From Acidovorax sp. (lineage in GTDB: Bacteria; Pseudomonadota; Gammaproteobacteria; Burkholderiales; Burkholderiaceae_C): 64,000 nucleotides of DNA. Location: NCBI RefSeq assembly GCF_021287135.1, contig NZ_JAJTBB010000011.1, positions 1 through 64,000 on the forward strand, read 5' to 3'. This document shows positions 9,041 to 17,042 of this stretch, one piece after another; positions within the stretch are counted from its first letter, which is position 1; each line of letters begins with the position of its first letter. Made by a program: the position numbers and the translations under genes. The notes beneath the pieces are model-generated. The model saw only the letters and a list, made by a program, of their open reading frames with translations, searched no databases and was not told the DNA's origin.

Positions 9041-10280
9041 GGGTAAGAAACCGTTGATACCTAAGTTGAGGTTTCCAGGATTCCAGGGCGAGTGGGATTC
9101 GAAATATTTGCGCGAATACCTGAGTGAAAGCCGTGTCTCCGGCAGCAAAGGTGATTTGGCTAAGAAAATCACTGTGAAGCTTTGGGGCGGTGGAGTTCTT
9201 GCAAAAGATGAAACTATTCAAGGCAGCGTAAACACACAATACTTTCGCCGCTCTGCGGGCCAATTCATCTATAGCAAGTTGGATTTTTTGAATCAGGCCT
9301 TCGGCTTGATTCCAAATCACTTAGATGGATATGAGTCAACAGTTGACCTGCCTTGTTTTGACTTCTCTGATGGACTGAATCCGGTATTTTTGCTGGAGTA
9401 CGTAAAAAGAAAAGAGTTTTACGAAAAAGTTGGCGAAGTGGCTGATGGAAGTCGGATTGCAAAGCGCATACATGCGGAGACCTTTCTTGATTTCCCAGTT
9501 CTCATCCCTCGGCCCGCCGAACAAAAAAAAATCGCCGACTGCCTGAGTTCCTTGGACGAACTGATCGCCGCACAAGCCCGCAAAGTGGATGCGCTCAAGA
9601 CCCATAAAAAAGGGCTGATGCAGCAGCTTTTCCCCCGCGAAGGAGAAACCCAACCGCGTCTGCGGTTTCCTGAGTTTCAAGGTGCAACAGGCTGGGCCGT
9701 GGAGAAACTTGAATACTTGGCAAAGCGTGGGTCTGGTCACACTCCAAGCAAGAGCGTGCCGGAGTACTACGGCGGGGGCGTTAAATGGGTTTCTCTGGCT
9801 GACTCCAAGCGACTCGATGCAGGTTTTATTTCAGAAACTGAAACCAATATTTCTGAACTGGGTATAAAAAATTCCTCAGCCGTTTTGCACCCTGCAGGCA
9901 CTGTATTAATTAGTCGTGACGCTGGTGTTGGCAAGAGTGCCGTAATGGCCGTGCCCATGGCAGTTAGTCAGCACTTCATTGTTTGGAACTGCGATAACCA
10001 AAAACTGTGCAATTGGTTCTTGTATTACCTGCTTCAGTTGATGAAGCCCGTTTTTGAACGGATAGCCACCGGGAGCACGATCAAAACCATTGGCCTTCCA
10101 TTTTTTAAAGAGTTGAGCATTGCCGTGCCTTCAGTGTCTGAGCAAAAGTGCATTGCCGACTGCCTCACCTCCCTCGACGCCCTCATCACCGCCGCCACCC
10201 AAGAACTCGAAACTTTCAAGACCCACAAAAAAGGGCTGATGCAGCAGCTTTTCCCTTCGGCGGAAGCGGTAGCGGCATGA
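9030..10280 (+). CDS. hsdS: Type I restriction-modification specificity subunit
   Basis: Sequence-recognition subunit shared by the R and M complexes. It has two target-recognition domains, each closed by a conserved helical spacer. The first spacer has RPAEQKKIADCLSSLDELI and the second SEQKCIADCLTSLDALI, and both end in KTHKKGLMQQLFP. The ATG at 9030 overlaps the hsdR stop by 11 bases; an in-frame GTG at 9024 is less likely. The recognition-domain DNA is visibly more AT-rich than the neighbours, which is common for exchanged hsdS domains. The repeated spacers give long direct DNA repeats that could support domain swapping. The stop overlaps the rhuM start as ATGA. Confidence 0.95.
   Translation: MSNKGKKPLIPKLRFPGFQGEWDSKYLREYLSESRVSGSKGDLAKKITVKLWGGGVLAKDETIQGSVNTQYFRRSAGQFIYSKLDFLNQAFGLIPNHLDGYESTVDLPCFDFSDGLNPVFLLEYVKRKEFYEKVGEVADGSRIAKRIHAETFLDFPVLIPRPAEQKKIADCLSSLDELIAAQARKVDALKTHKKGLMQQLFPREGETQPRLRFPEFQGATGWAVEKLEYLAKRGSGHTPSKSVPEYYGGGVKWVSLADSKRLDAGFISETETNISELGIKNSSAVLHPAGTVLISRDAGVGKSAVMAVPMAVSQHFIVWNCDNQKLCNWFLYYLLQLMKPVFERIATGSTIKTIGLPFFKELSIAVPSVSEQKCIADCLTSLDALITAATQELETFKTHKKGLMQQLFPSAEAVAA
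9598..9635 (+). repeat. hsdS direct repeat, copy 1
   Basis: 38-base repeat ending the first spacer helix of HsdS (KTHKKGLMQQLFP). It differs from copy 2 (10218-10255) at a single base (cat versus cac). The 620-base separation makes recombination between the copies possible. Confidence 0.85.
10218..10255 (+). repeat. hsdS direct repeat, copy 2
   Basis: Second copy of the 38-base spacer repeat, near the 3' end of hsdS. Recombination with copy 1 would delete or exchange the second target-recognition domain and change the DNA site recognised. Confidence 0.85.
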
Positions 10281-11287
10281 GCAGCCTGATTCTCTACACC
10301 ACCGAAGACGGCAAGAGCCTGATTCAACTGCGCGCCAAAGACCAAACCGTCTGGCTGTCTCAGCGGGAAATGGCAGAGCTGTTCGCTGTCAGCACGGACA
10401 ACGTCGGGCTGCACCTCAAGAACATTTACGAGGATGGCGAACTGAGCCGGGAGGCAACTGCCGAGGAATCCTCGGTAGTTCAAACCGAGGGCACGCGCCA
10501 GGTGCAGCGGCCTGTCACGCTCTATAGCCTCGACGCCATCCTGGCCGTGGGCTACCGCGTGCGCTCGCCGCGTGGCGTGCAGTTCCGCCGCTGGGCGTCC
10601 ACGGTGCTCAAGGAATATCTGGTCAAGGGCTTTGTGCTGGATGACGAGCGGTTGAAGAACCCGGATGGCCGCCCCGACTACTTTGACGAGATGCTGGCGC
10701 GCATCCGGGACATACGGGCCTCGGAAAAGCGCTTTTACCAAAAGGTGCGCGACCTGTTTGCGCTGGCGGCGGACTACGACAAGACGGATGAGGCCACGCA
10801 GACCTTTTTTGCCACGGTGCAAAACCTGCTGCTGTATGCGGTGACGCAGAAGACGGCGGCAGAACTCATCGTGAGCCGCGCCAACCCTGCCGACCCGCAT
10901 TTCGGCCTGCTGACCTGGAAGGGTGCCCAGGTGCGTAAGCAGGACATTGTGGTGGCCAAAAACTACCTGACCGAAGACGAGGTGGACACCCTGAACCGGC
11001 TGGTGGTGATCTTTCTGGAAACGGCAGAACTGCGCGCCAAGCGGCAAACCATCACCAGCATGGGCTTTTGGCGGGAGAACGTGGGGCAGATCATTGTTTC
11101 CAACGGGTTCCCGCTGCTCAGTGGGGCAGGCACCGTGAGCCACGCCCGCATGGAGCAAAAGCTGGAGCCGCTGTATCTGGACTTTGATCAGCGCCGCAAA
11201 GCCGAAGAAGCGCGTGCCGCCGACGCGCAGGATGAAGCCGAACTCAAGGCGCTGGAAAGCAGCATCAAAAATCGCCCTAAAAAATGA
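10277..11287 (+). CDS. rhuM: RhuM family protein inside the restriction operon
   Basis: 336 aa. The N-terminus (VWLSQREMAELFAVSTDNVG, HLKNIYEDGEL, YSLDAILAVGYRVRSPRG) is the typical RhuM domain, first described as a Salmonella virulence-associated protein. A Fic-like C-terminal half is usual in the family, but I do not see a clear HPFxxGN motif, so AMP-transferase activity is not supported. Start and stop overlap hsdS and hsdM by 4 bases each (ATGA), so translation is coupled and the protein is made with the restriction complex. RhuM genes are often seen as passengers in type I loci; their role there is unknown. Confidence 0.85.
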   Translation: MSSLILYTTEDGKSLIQLRAKDQTVWLSQREMAELFAVSTDNVGLHLKNIYEDGELSREATAEESSVVQTEGTRQVQRPVTLYSLDAILAVGYRVRSPRGVQFRRWASTVLKEYLVKGFVLDDERLKNPDGRPDYFDEMLARIRDIRASEKRFYQKVRDLFALAADYDKTDEATQTFFATVQNLLLYAVTQKTAAELIVSRANPADPHFGLLTWKGAQVRKQDIVVAKNYLTEDEVDTLNRLVVIFLETAELRAKRQTITSMGFWRENVGQIIVSNGFPLLSGAGTVSHARMEQKLEPLYLDFDQRRKAEEARAADAQDEAELKALESSIKNRPKK

Positions 11288-12897
11288 CCGAACAAAACCA
11301 AACCAAGCTGGGCAAAACGCTGTGGGCGATTGCCGACCAACTGCGCGGGGCCATGGACGCGGACGATTTCCGCGACTACATGCTGTCGTTTCTGTTTCTG
11401 CGCTATCTGTCAGACAACTACGAGACCGCCGCCAAGAAGGAACTGGGCAGCGATTACCCCAAGCTGCCGCTGGCGGGCGATGACAAACGTGTGCCTTTGG
11501 CCGTTTGGTACGCCGACAATGCCGCCGATGTGCCCGCATTTGAAAAGCAGATGCGCCGCAAGGTGCACTATGTGATTAAGCCGGAGTTTCTATGGAGCAG
11601 CATCGCGCAGATGGCACGCACGCAGCACGCGGGCCTGCTCAACACTCTGCAAGAGGGCTTCAAACACATCGAAACCGAGTCGTTCCAGAGCACGTTTGGC
11701 GGGCTGTTTTCTGAAGTTGATCTGGCATCCCCAAAGCTTGGCAAGACGTACACCGAGAGCAATGCCAAGCTGTGCGCGGTGATTCAGAAAATTGCCGAGG
11801 GGCTGGCCGACTTTTCTACCAGCGTGGACGCGCTGGGCGATGCGTATGAGTACTTGATTGGCCAGTTTGCGGCGGGCTCGGGCAAGAAAGCGGGCGAGTT
11901 TTATACGCCGCAGCAAATCTCGGACATCCTCTCGACTATCGTCACGCTGGACAGCCAGGAGCCCAAGACGGGCGTAAAGCAACGGCTGGAAAGCGTGATG
12001 GACTTTGCCTGTGGCTCGGGCTCGCTGCTTTTGAACGTGCGCAAGCGCATGGGGCCGCATGGCATTGGCAAGATTTACGGCCAAGAGAAGAACATCACCA
12101 CCTACAACCTGGCGCGCATGAACATGCTGCTGCACGGGGTGAAGGACACGGAGTTTGAAATCTTCCACGGCGACACGCTGGCCAACGACTGGGACATGCT
12201 GCGCGAGCCGAACCCGGCCAAGAAACCCGCGTTTGATGCGATTGTGGCGAACCCGCCCTTCAGCTACCGCTGGGAGCCGGGCGAGGCGATGGCGGACGAT
12301 GTGCGTTTTAAAAGCCACGGCCTGGCACCCAAGTCCGCCGCCGACTTTGCTTTTTTGCTGCACGGCTTTCACTTCCTGAAGGACGAGGGCGTGATGGCCA
12401 TCATCCTGCCGCACGGAGTGCTGTTCCGGGGCGGGGCAGAGGAGCGCATTCGCAAGAAGCTACTGCTGGATGGCCACATCGACACGGTGATTGGGCTGCC
12501 GTCCAACTTGTTCTATTCCACTGGAATCCCGGTGTGCATCTTGGTGCTGAAGAAATGCAAAAAGCCGGACGATGTGCTGTTCATCAACGCCGCCGAGCAC
12601 TTTGCCAAGGGCAAGCGCCAGAACCAGCTCACCGATGAGCACATCGCCAAGATCATCCACACCTACCAGTACCGCGAGGAAGAGGCCCGCTATGCACGCC
12701 GGGTGGAGATGGCGGAGATCGAGAAGAACGACTTCAACCTGAACATCTCGCGCTACATCAGCACGGCGGTGGGGGAGGCCGAAATTGACCTGGAGGCCAC
12801 CCACGGCGAGTTGGTGGAGATTGAGAAAGCGATTGCGGCGGCGAAGGCCAAACACAACGCTTTCTTGAAAGAGCTGGGCTTGAAGCTGCTGCCGTAG
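11284..12897 (+). CDS. hsdM: Type I restriction-modification DNA methyltransferase subunit
   Basis: N6-adenine methyltransferase subunit using S-adenosylmethionine. The N-terminal four-helix domain is followed by GSGKKAGEFYTPQQISDIL, the SAM-binding motif DFACGSGSLLLNV near residue 240, and the catalytic NPPF in VANPPFSYRW near residue 322. The length of 537 aa is typical. The start overlaps the rhuM stop (ATGA). It is the last gene of the operon: 203 bases without a recognisable gene follow before the chemoreceptor. Placing the protective methylase last, after the nuclease, is unusual. Confidence 0.96.
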   Translation: MTEQNQTKLGKTLWAIADQLRGAMDADDFRDYMLSFLFLRYLSDNYETAAKKELGSDYPKLPLAGDDKRVPLAVWYADNAADVPAFEKQMRRKVHYVIKPEFLWSSIAQMARTQHAGLLNTLQEGFKHIETESFQSTFGGLFSEVDLASPKLGKTYTESNAKLCAVIQKIAEGLADFSTSVDALGDAYEYLIGQFAAGSGKKAGEFYTPQQISDILSTIVTLDSQEPKTGVKQRLESVMDFACGSGSLLLNVRKRMGPHGIGKIYGQEKNITTYNLARMNMLLHGVKDTEFEIFHGDTLANDWDMLREPNPAKKPAFDAIVANPPFSYRWEPGEAMADDVRFKSHGLAPKSAADFAFLLHGFHFLKDEGVMAIILPHGVLFRGGAEERIRKKLLLDGHIDTVIGLPSNLFYSTGIPVCILVLKKCKKPDDVLFINAAEHFAKGKRQNQLTDEHIAKIIHTYQYREEEARYARRVEMAEIEKNDFNLNISRYISTAVGEAEIDLEATHGELVEIEKAIAAAKAKHNAFLKELGLKLLP

Positions 12898-13100
12898 GTG
12901 GCGCTTGGGTCTTTCAAACGTTGTACTTGTCGGCGCTTCGGTATGACTGCCGGCAGATAGATGCAGATGCGGCGGGCTGTGGGCGATAACTTGCGCCAAG
13001 AGGGGTCGCGTAGGCATCCCGGCGGCTGTGACTTTCTGTTACCGCGGGCATCAAGTTTGCTTAGGGTCCATTACGAATCACTCCTTTGGTGAGACCCCGC

Positions 13101-15095
13101 ATGAAACCCAAAGCCTCCTTAGGTTCACATTTCTTCGTCTGGGGCCTTGTCTGCGCGGCCAGCTTCGTGGTGCTGGCTGCCAGCGCCTGGAGCTTGCACA
13201 GTGATCTGCAAGCGGCGCCCAGCGCCTCCGACGCAGCCTGGCAGCGCTTGATGTGGCTTGTGCTGGTGGCGGCGGTACTGGTCGGTGTTGCGCTGATGCG
13301 TCTGCACCGTTCTGTAGCCCGGCAGTTGGGGGCCAGCCCCAACGCGTTGAGCGAACACATCGCCCATCTGAGCGCTGGCATGTTGGCGCCCTCCACTTGG
13401 ACGCCCACAAGCGATTCAAACAGTGCGTTGGCGGCGATCCACGGCCTGCGTGACTCGCTCGCCGAGAAGATCGGGCTGGTCCGGCAAGAGGCCGAAACTG
13501 TGGCCCATGAATCGGTCACTTTCTCGTCCAACAACCTGAATCTGGCCTCCAACATGTCGCAGCAGACCGAGTTGCTGCAACAAAGTCGGTCGCACATCGG
13601 CAGCCTGCTCGATACCGTCCAGCAGGCGGGCAGCAAGACGGCGGATTCTCAAAAGTCGGTGCGCTTTGCATCCGACATTGCGACCCAGGGCAATGTGGTG
13701 GTCAGCAAGATGACCCACACCATGGATGCCCTGAGCGAATCCTCGGGGAAGATCGAGGAGATCATTGGCGTCATTGATGGCATTGCATTCCAGACGAACA
13801 TCCTGGCGCTCAATGCGGCTGTGGAAGCGGCGCGTGCGGGCGAGCAGGGCAAGGGCTTTGCGGTGGTGGCATCAGAGGTGCGCACGCTGGCCCAGCGCTC
13901 GGCCAGCGCGGCCAAAGAGATCAAGACGCTGATCGCGGGCTCCGTCGAAAAGATTGCGCAGTCGGCCAAGCTGGCCGATCAGGTGGCCAACTCCATGGAC
14001 GAGATCAACGCCAGCTCGCAGCAAGTTACCCACATGATGGAAGAGATCGCTGCCGTCACCCAGCAGCAGGAGCACGACATTTCCCAGCTGAGCAGCTCGC
14101 TGGACCACCTGGATGCCGTGACCGGGCGCTACGCCGAGCTTCTGCACGACGCCAGCGTTCATGCAGAGACATTGCAAACCCGCGCCGACCGGCTGCGCTA
14201 CGCGGCGGCCGCGTTCCACGTGCCCGGTCTTCCCGCCGCCGATGCGCTGCCGGAACTGCCCATGGCGCGCGCCAGCGAGAAGCAGGTGGCGCGCCCCGCC
14301 GCGTCCCTGCGCGTTCGGCAAGGGCCCGGCGCATCGGCCGCGCAGCTGGCGCACAGCGTGCAGCTCATCGTCGGTACGGCGCACGAACCCCCGCTGAACT
14401 ACACCGATGCGGCCAACAAGCACGATGCGGGCGGTGCGGATGTCAAAGGCTTCTCCCCCGATGTGGTGCGTGAGATTCTGGCCCGCACGGGCCACCAGGC
14501 AGAGGTCCGCATCACCTCCTGGGAGCGCAGCTATGCCGCGCTGCAGACCGAGCCCAATGCCGTGCTGTTCACCATGGCACGCACGCCCAGCCGAGAAAAC
14601 CAGTTCCACTGGGTCGGCCCGCTGGTCCACAGCAATGCCGTGCTGTATGTGAAAAGAGGCAGCGGCATCAGCGTCAAGAGCCTGTATGAGGCGCGCAAGC
14701 TGCCCAGCATCGCGGTGATCAAGGGGGACTCCAAAGAGGAGTTCCTCAAAGGCAAGGATTTCCACAACCTGGATTACTCGCCCGACTGGGCGACCGCCTT
14801 CCGCAAGCTGCTCGAAGGCAAGGTCACCGCGTTGGTCATGACCGACATGGACCTGCCCACCACCGCCAGCGATGCGGGCCTGAACCCCGCAGACTTCGAG
14901 CCGGTCTATGAGCTTTTCGTCAACCGCCTCTACATCGGCATGTCCAAGCGCACCGATCAGGCGGTGGTTCGCAGCTGGCAGGAGGCGCTGGACGCCATGA
15001 AGCGCGACGGCAGCTTTAACCGCTTGGCACAACAGTGGTCACAGCATTGGGGCGCCCAATGGGTGGTGCGCGACGGGGCCGTGCAAGCGCAGTGA
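13101..15095 (+). CDS. Methyl-accepting chemotaxis protein fused to a C-terminal solute-binding domain
   Basis: 664 aa from the ATG at 13101, with GGTGAG about 10 bases upstream. Two membrane segments lie at about residues 10-30 and 48-66, with a periplasmic loop of only about 17 residues. The chemoreceptor signalling helix has the canonical tip ([20 protein letters not shown], then [17 protein letters not shown], about 222-270). From about residue 419 to the end there is a bacterial extracellular solute-binding family 3 fold ([32 protein letters not shown], then [12 protein letters not shown]). With two membrane helices, both the signalling and the binding domains should be cytoplasmic. That inverts the normal chemoreceptor arrangement, in which the ligand is sensed outside. 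Confidence 0.9.
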   Translation: MKPKASLGSHFFVWGLVCAASFVVLAASAWSLHSDLQAAPSASDAAWQRLMWLVLVAAVLVGVALMRLHRSVARQLGASPNALSEHIAHLSAGMLAPSTWTPTSDSNSALAAIHGLRDSLAEKIGLVRQEAETVAHESVTFSSNNLNLASNMSQQTELLQQSRSHIGSLLDTVQQAGSKTADSQKSVRFASDIATQGNVVVSKMTHTMDALSESSGKIEEIIGVIDGIAFQTNILALNAAVEAARAGEQGKGFAVVASEVRTLAQRSASAAKEIKTLIAGSVEKIAQSAKLADQVANSMDEINASSQQVTHMMEEIAAVTQQQEHDISQLSSSLDHLDAVTGRYAELLHDASVHAETLQTRADRLRYAAAAFHVPGLPAADALPELPMARASEKQVARPAASLRVRQGPGASAAQLAHSVQLIVGTAHEPPLNYTDAANKHDAGGADVKGFSPDVVREILARTGHQAEVRITSWERSYAALQTEPNAVLFTMARTPSRENQFHWVGPLVHSNAVLYVKRGSGISVKSLYEARKLPSIAVIKGDSKEEFLKGKDFHNLDYSPDWATAFRKLLEGKVTALVMTDMDLPTTASDAGLNPADFEPVYELFVNRLYIGMSKRTDQAVVRSWQEALDAMKRDGSFNRLAQQWSQHWGAQWVVRDGAVQAQ

Positions 15096-15338
15096 GGGTC
15101 CCCAGGGTCTGCGAGGCGCTTTCCCTCCATCGGACGCGCTGCGGCGGCAGCTGTGACCCCAGGGGCGTGCGGCTGTGCGGTTGGGCGAGGGCTGGCAGCG
15201 GTGGCGTGAACCGTCTCCAGACGGCCGGTGACCAGGCGCACTTCCAAGATGGGCGAAAATAGCGGGCTTCCCTCCCCAGCCCCGCCGGTCGTAGGCTCGG
15301 CCCGGCCTGCTTTTTCTTTTGCTCCTTTTTGCTTGTCC

Positions 15339-16760
15339 ATGCAAGACGTAACTTCCTCCAAGATCTCTGTCGAGAAGATCGGCGGCACTTCCATGACCGC
15401 CTTTGGCGATGTGCTGCGCCACATCATGCTGCACGATCCCCAGCGCATCTACGGCCGGATCTATGTGGTGTCGGCCTACTCGGGGGTGACGAACCAGCTG
15501 CTGGAGCACAAGAAGACGGGCGAGCGCGGCATCTATGCCTTGTTTGCGGAAGGCAAGGGCTACCAGGACGCCTTGACCCAGCTGGCAGCCAGCCTGAAGA
15601 AGCTCAACGCCGGTTATGCGGACCTGGGCCTGTCGCTGGAGGTGGCCGATGCCTTCATCGACCAGCGCATCGGCCAGGCGCGTGAATACCTCAATGCCAT
15701 GCAGCATGTGCTGGCCAGCGGCTACCTGAGCCGCAAGGACGTGCTGCTGGCGGCGCGCGAGGTGCTGGCCTCCATCGGCGAGTCGCACAGCGCGTTCAAC
15801 TCGGTCGAGATCCTCAAGGCCAACGGCGTGAAAGCCGTGCTGATGGACCTGGCCGGCTTCAACGACAACGAAGCCTGGACGATCGACGAGCGCATCGCCC
15901 ACAGCTTCAAGGGCCTGGACCTTTCCGACAAGGTGGTGGTGGCCACGGGCTACACCAAGGGCACGGAAGGCATCATGCGCGAGTTCGACCGCGGCTACTC
16001 CGAGGTCACCTTCAGCAAGATCGCCGTGGAAGTGCGCCCCGCCGAGGCCGTGATCCACAAGGAATTCCACCTCTCGTCCGCCGACCCCAACCTGGTGGGC
16101 CTGGAAAACGCCATTGTCGTGGGCGCCACCAACTACGACGTGGCCGACCAACTGGCCGACGTGGGCATGGAAGCCATCCACCCCAAGGCCGCCAAGCCCA
16201 TGGAACTGGCGGGCATTCCGATCCGCCTGAAGAACACCTTCGAGCCCGACCACCCCGGCACGCTCATCACCAAGGACTTCGTGGGCGAGCGCGCGCGCGT
16301 GGAGATCGTCACGGGCACCGACAAGGTCACGCTGATCGAGATCCATGACCCCAGCATGGTGGGTACCGTGGGCTTCGATGCCGGCCTGATGAACGTGTTC
16401 TGCCAGCACGGCGTGAGCTACATCCTGAAGGCGACCAACGCCAACTCCATCGCCCACCTGGTGTGGGACAACCAGGTCACGCCCGCCCTCGTGGCCGAAC
16501 TGCAGGAGGCCTACCAGGTCGTGACGATCAAGCCCAGCGCCATCGTGTGCGCCATCGGCTCCAACATCAGCATTCCCGGCGTTCTGGCCAAGGCGGCACA
16601 GGCGCTGGCCGACGCCGAGGTCAACGTGAACTGCGTGTCGCAAACCCTGCGCCAGGTGAACATGCAGTTCGTGATCGAACGCGAGGACTACAAGACCGCG
16701 ATCAAGGCGCTGAACCTGGCGCTGTGCGTCAACTCGGGCGCACCCGTTCCGCGCGCTTGA
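15339..16760 (+). CDS. Aspartate kinase, ectoine-associated (Ask_Ect) type
   Basis: 473 aa from ATG 15339. It phosphorylates aspartate, the first step towards lysine, threonine, methionine and, in some bacteria, ectoine. The N-terminus VEKIGGTSM is the form seen in the Ask_Ect subgroup rather than the usual VxKFGGTSV. The substrate motif KGTEGIMREFDRGYSEVTFS corresponds to the common GRGGSD region. Two ACT domains follow (VTLIEIHDPSMVGTVGFDAG and IVCAIGSNISIPGVLAKAAQ). No ectABC genes lie in the window, so a role in ectoine synthesis cannot be claimed. It ends in a strong terminator and appears to be monocistronic. Confidence 0.85.
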   Translation: MQDVTSSKISVEKIGGTSMTAFGDVLRHIMLHDPQRIYGRIYVVSAYSGVTNQLLEHKKTGERGIYALFAEGKGYQDALTQLAASLKKLNAGYADLGLSLEVADAFIDQRIGQAREYLNAMQHVLASGYLSRKDVLLAAREVLASIGESHSAFNSVEILKANGVKAVLMDLAGFNDNEAWTIDERIAHSFKGLDLSDKVVVATGYTKGTEGIMREFDRGYSEVTFSKIAVEVRPAEAVIHKEFHLSSADPNLVGLENAIVVGATNYDVADQLADVGMEAIHPKAAKPMELAGIPIRLKNTFEPDHPGTLITKDFVGERARVEIVTGTDKVTLIEIHDPSMVGTVGFDAGLMNVFCQHGVSYILKATNANSIAHLVWDNQVTPALVAELQEAYQVVTIKPSAIVCAIGSNISIPGVLAKAAQALADAEVNVNCVSQTLRQVNMQFVIEREDYKTAIKALNLALCVNSGAPVPRA

Positions 16761-16781
16761 TACGCGCTCTGCCGTGGCTTG

Positions 16782-16808
16782 AAGCCCGCCTTTGTGCGGG
16801 CTTTTTTG
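16782..16808 (+). terminator. Rho-independent terminator after the aspartate kinase gene
   Basis: AAGCCCGC and GCGGGCTT form an 8-bp stem with a short loop, followed by a run of T. It lies about 20 bases beyond the stop codon. The remaining 230 bases up to the NHL lipoprotein show nothing I recognise. Confidence 0.9.
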
Positions 16809-17042
16809 CGTGTTCGGGCCGTGGGTTCGAGGCCCCGAGCCTGCCCCTCAGCCCTTTGGCGCCTGTTGGTGTCAGGCGGGTCCGCCTCCAGGGGCGGGCG
16901 GCCAAAGACCGCGCCAGACGGCGTCCTCTGGGCGTCATTCCTGCGGCAAGGGTGTTTCCGCCAAAGGGATGAGCCGAACTATCATGGTCCCTCTGCAACC
17001 CGATGGTCGGCCTGCGCTGACAACATCTACTGACGCGACCCC

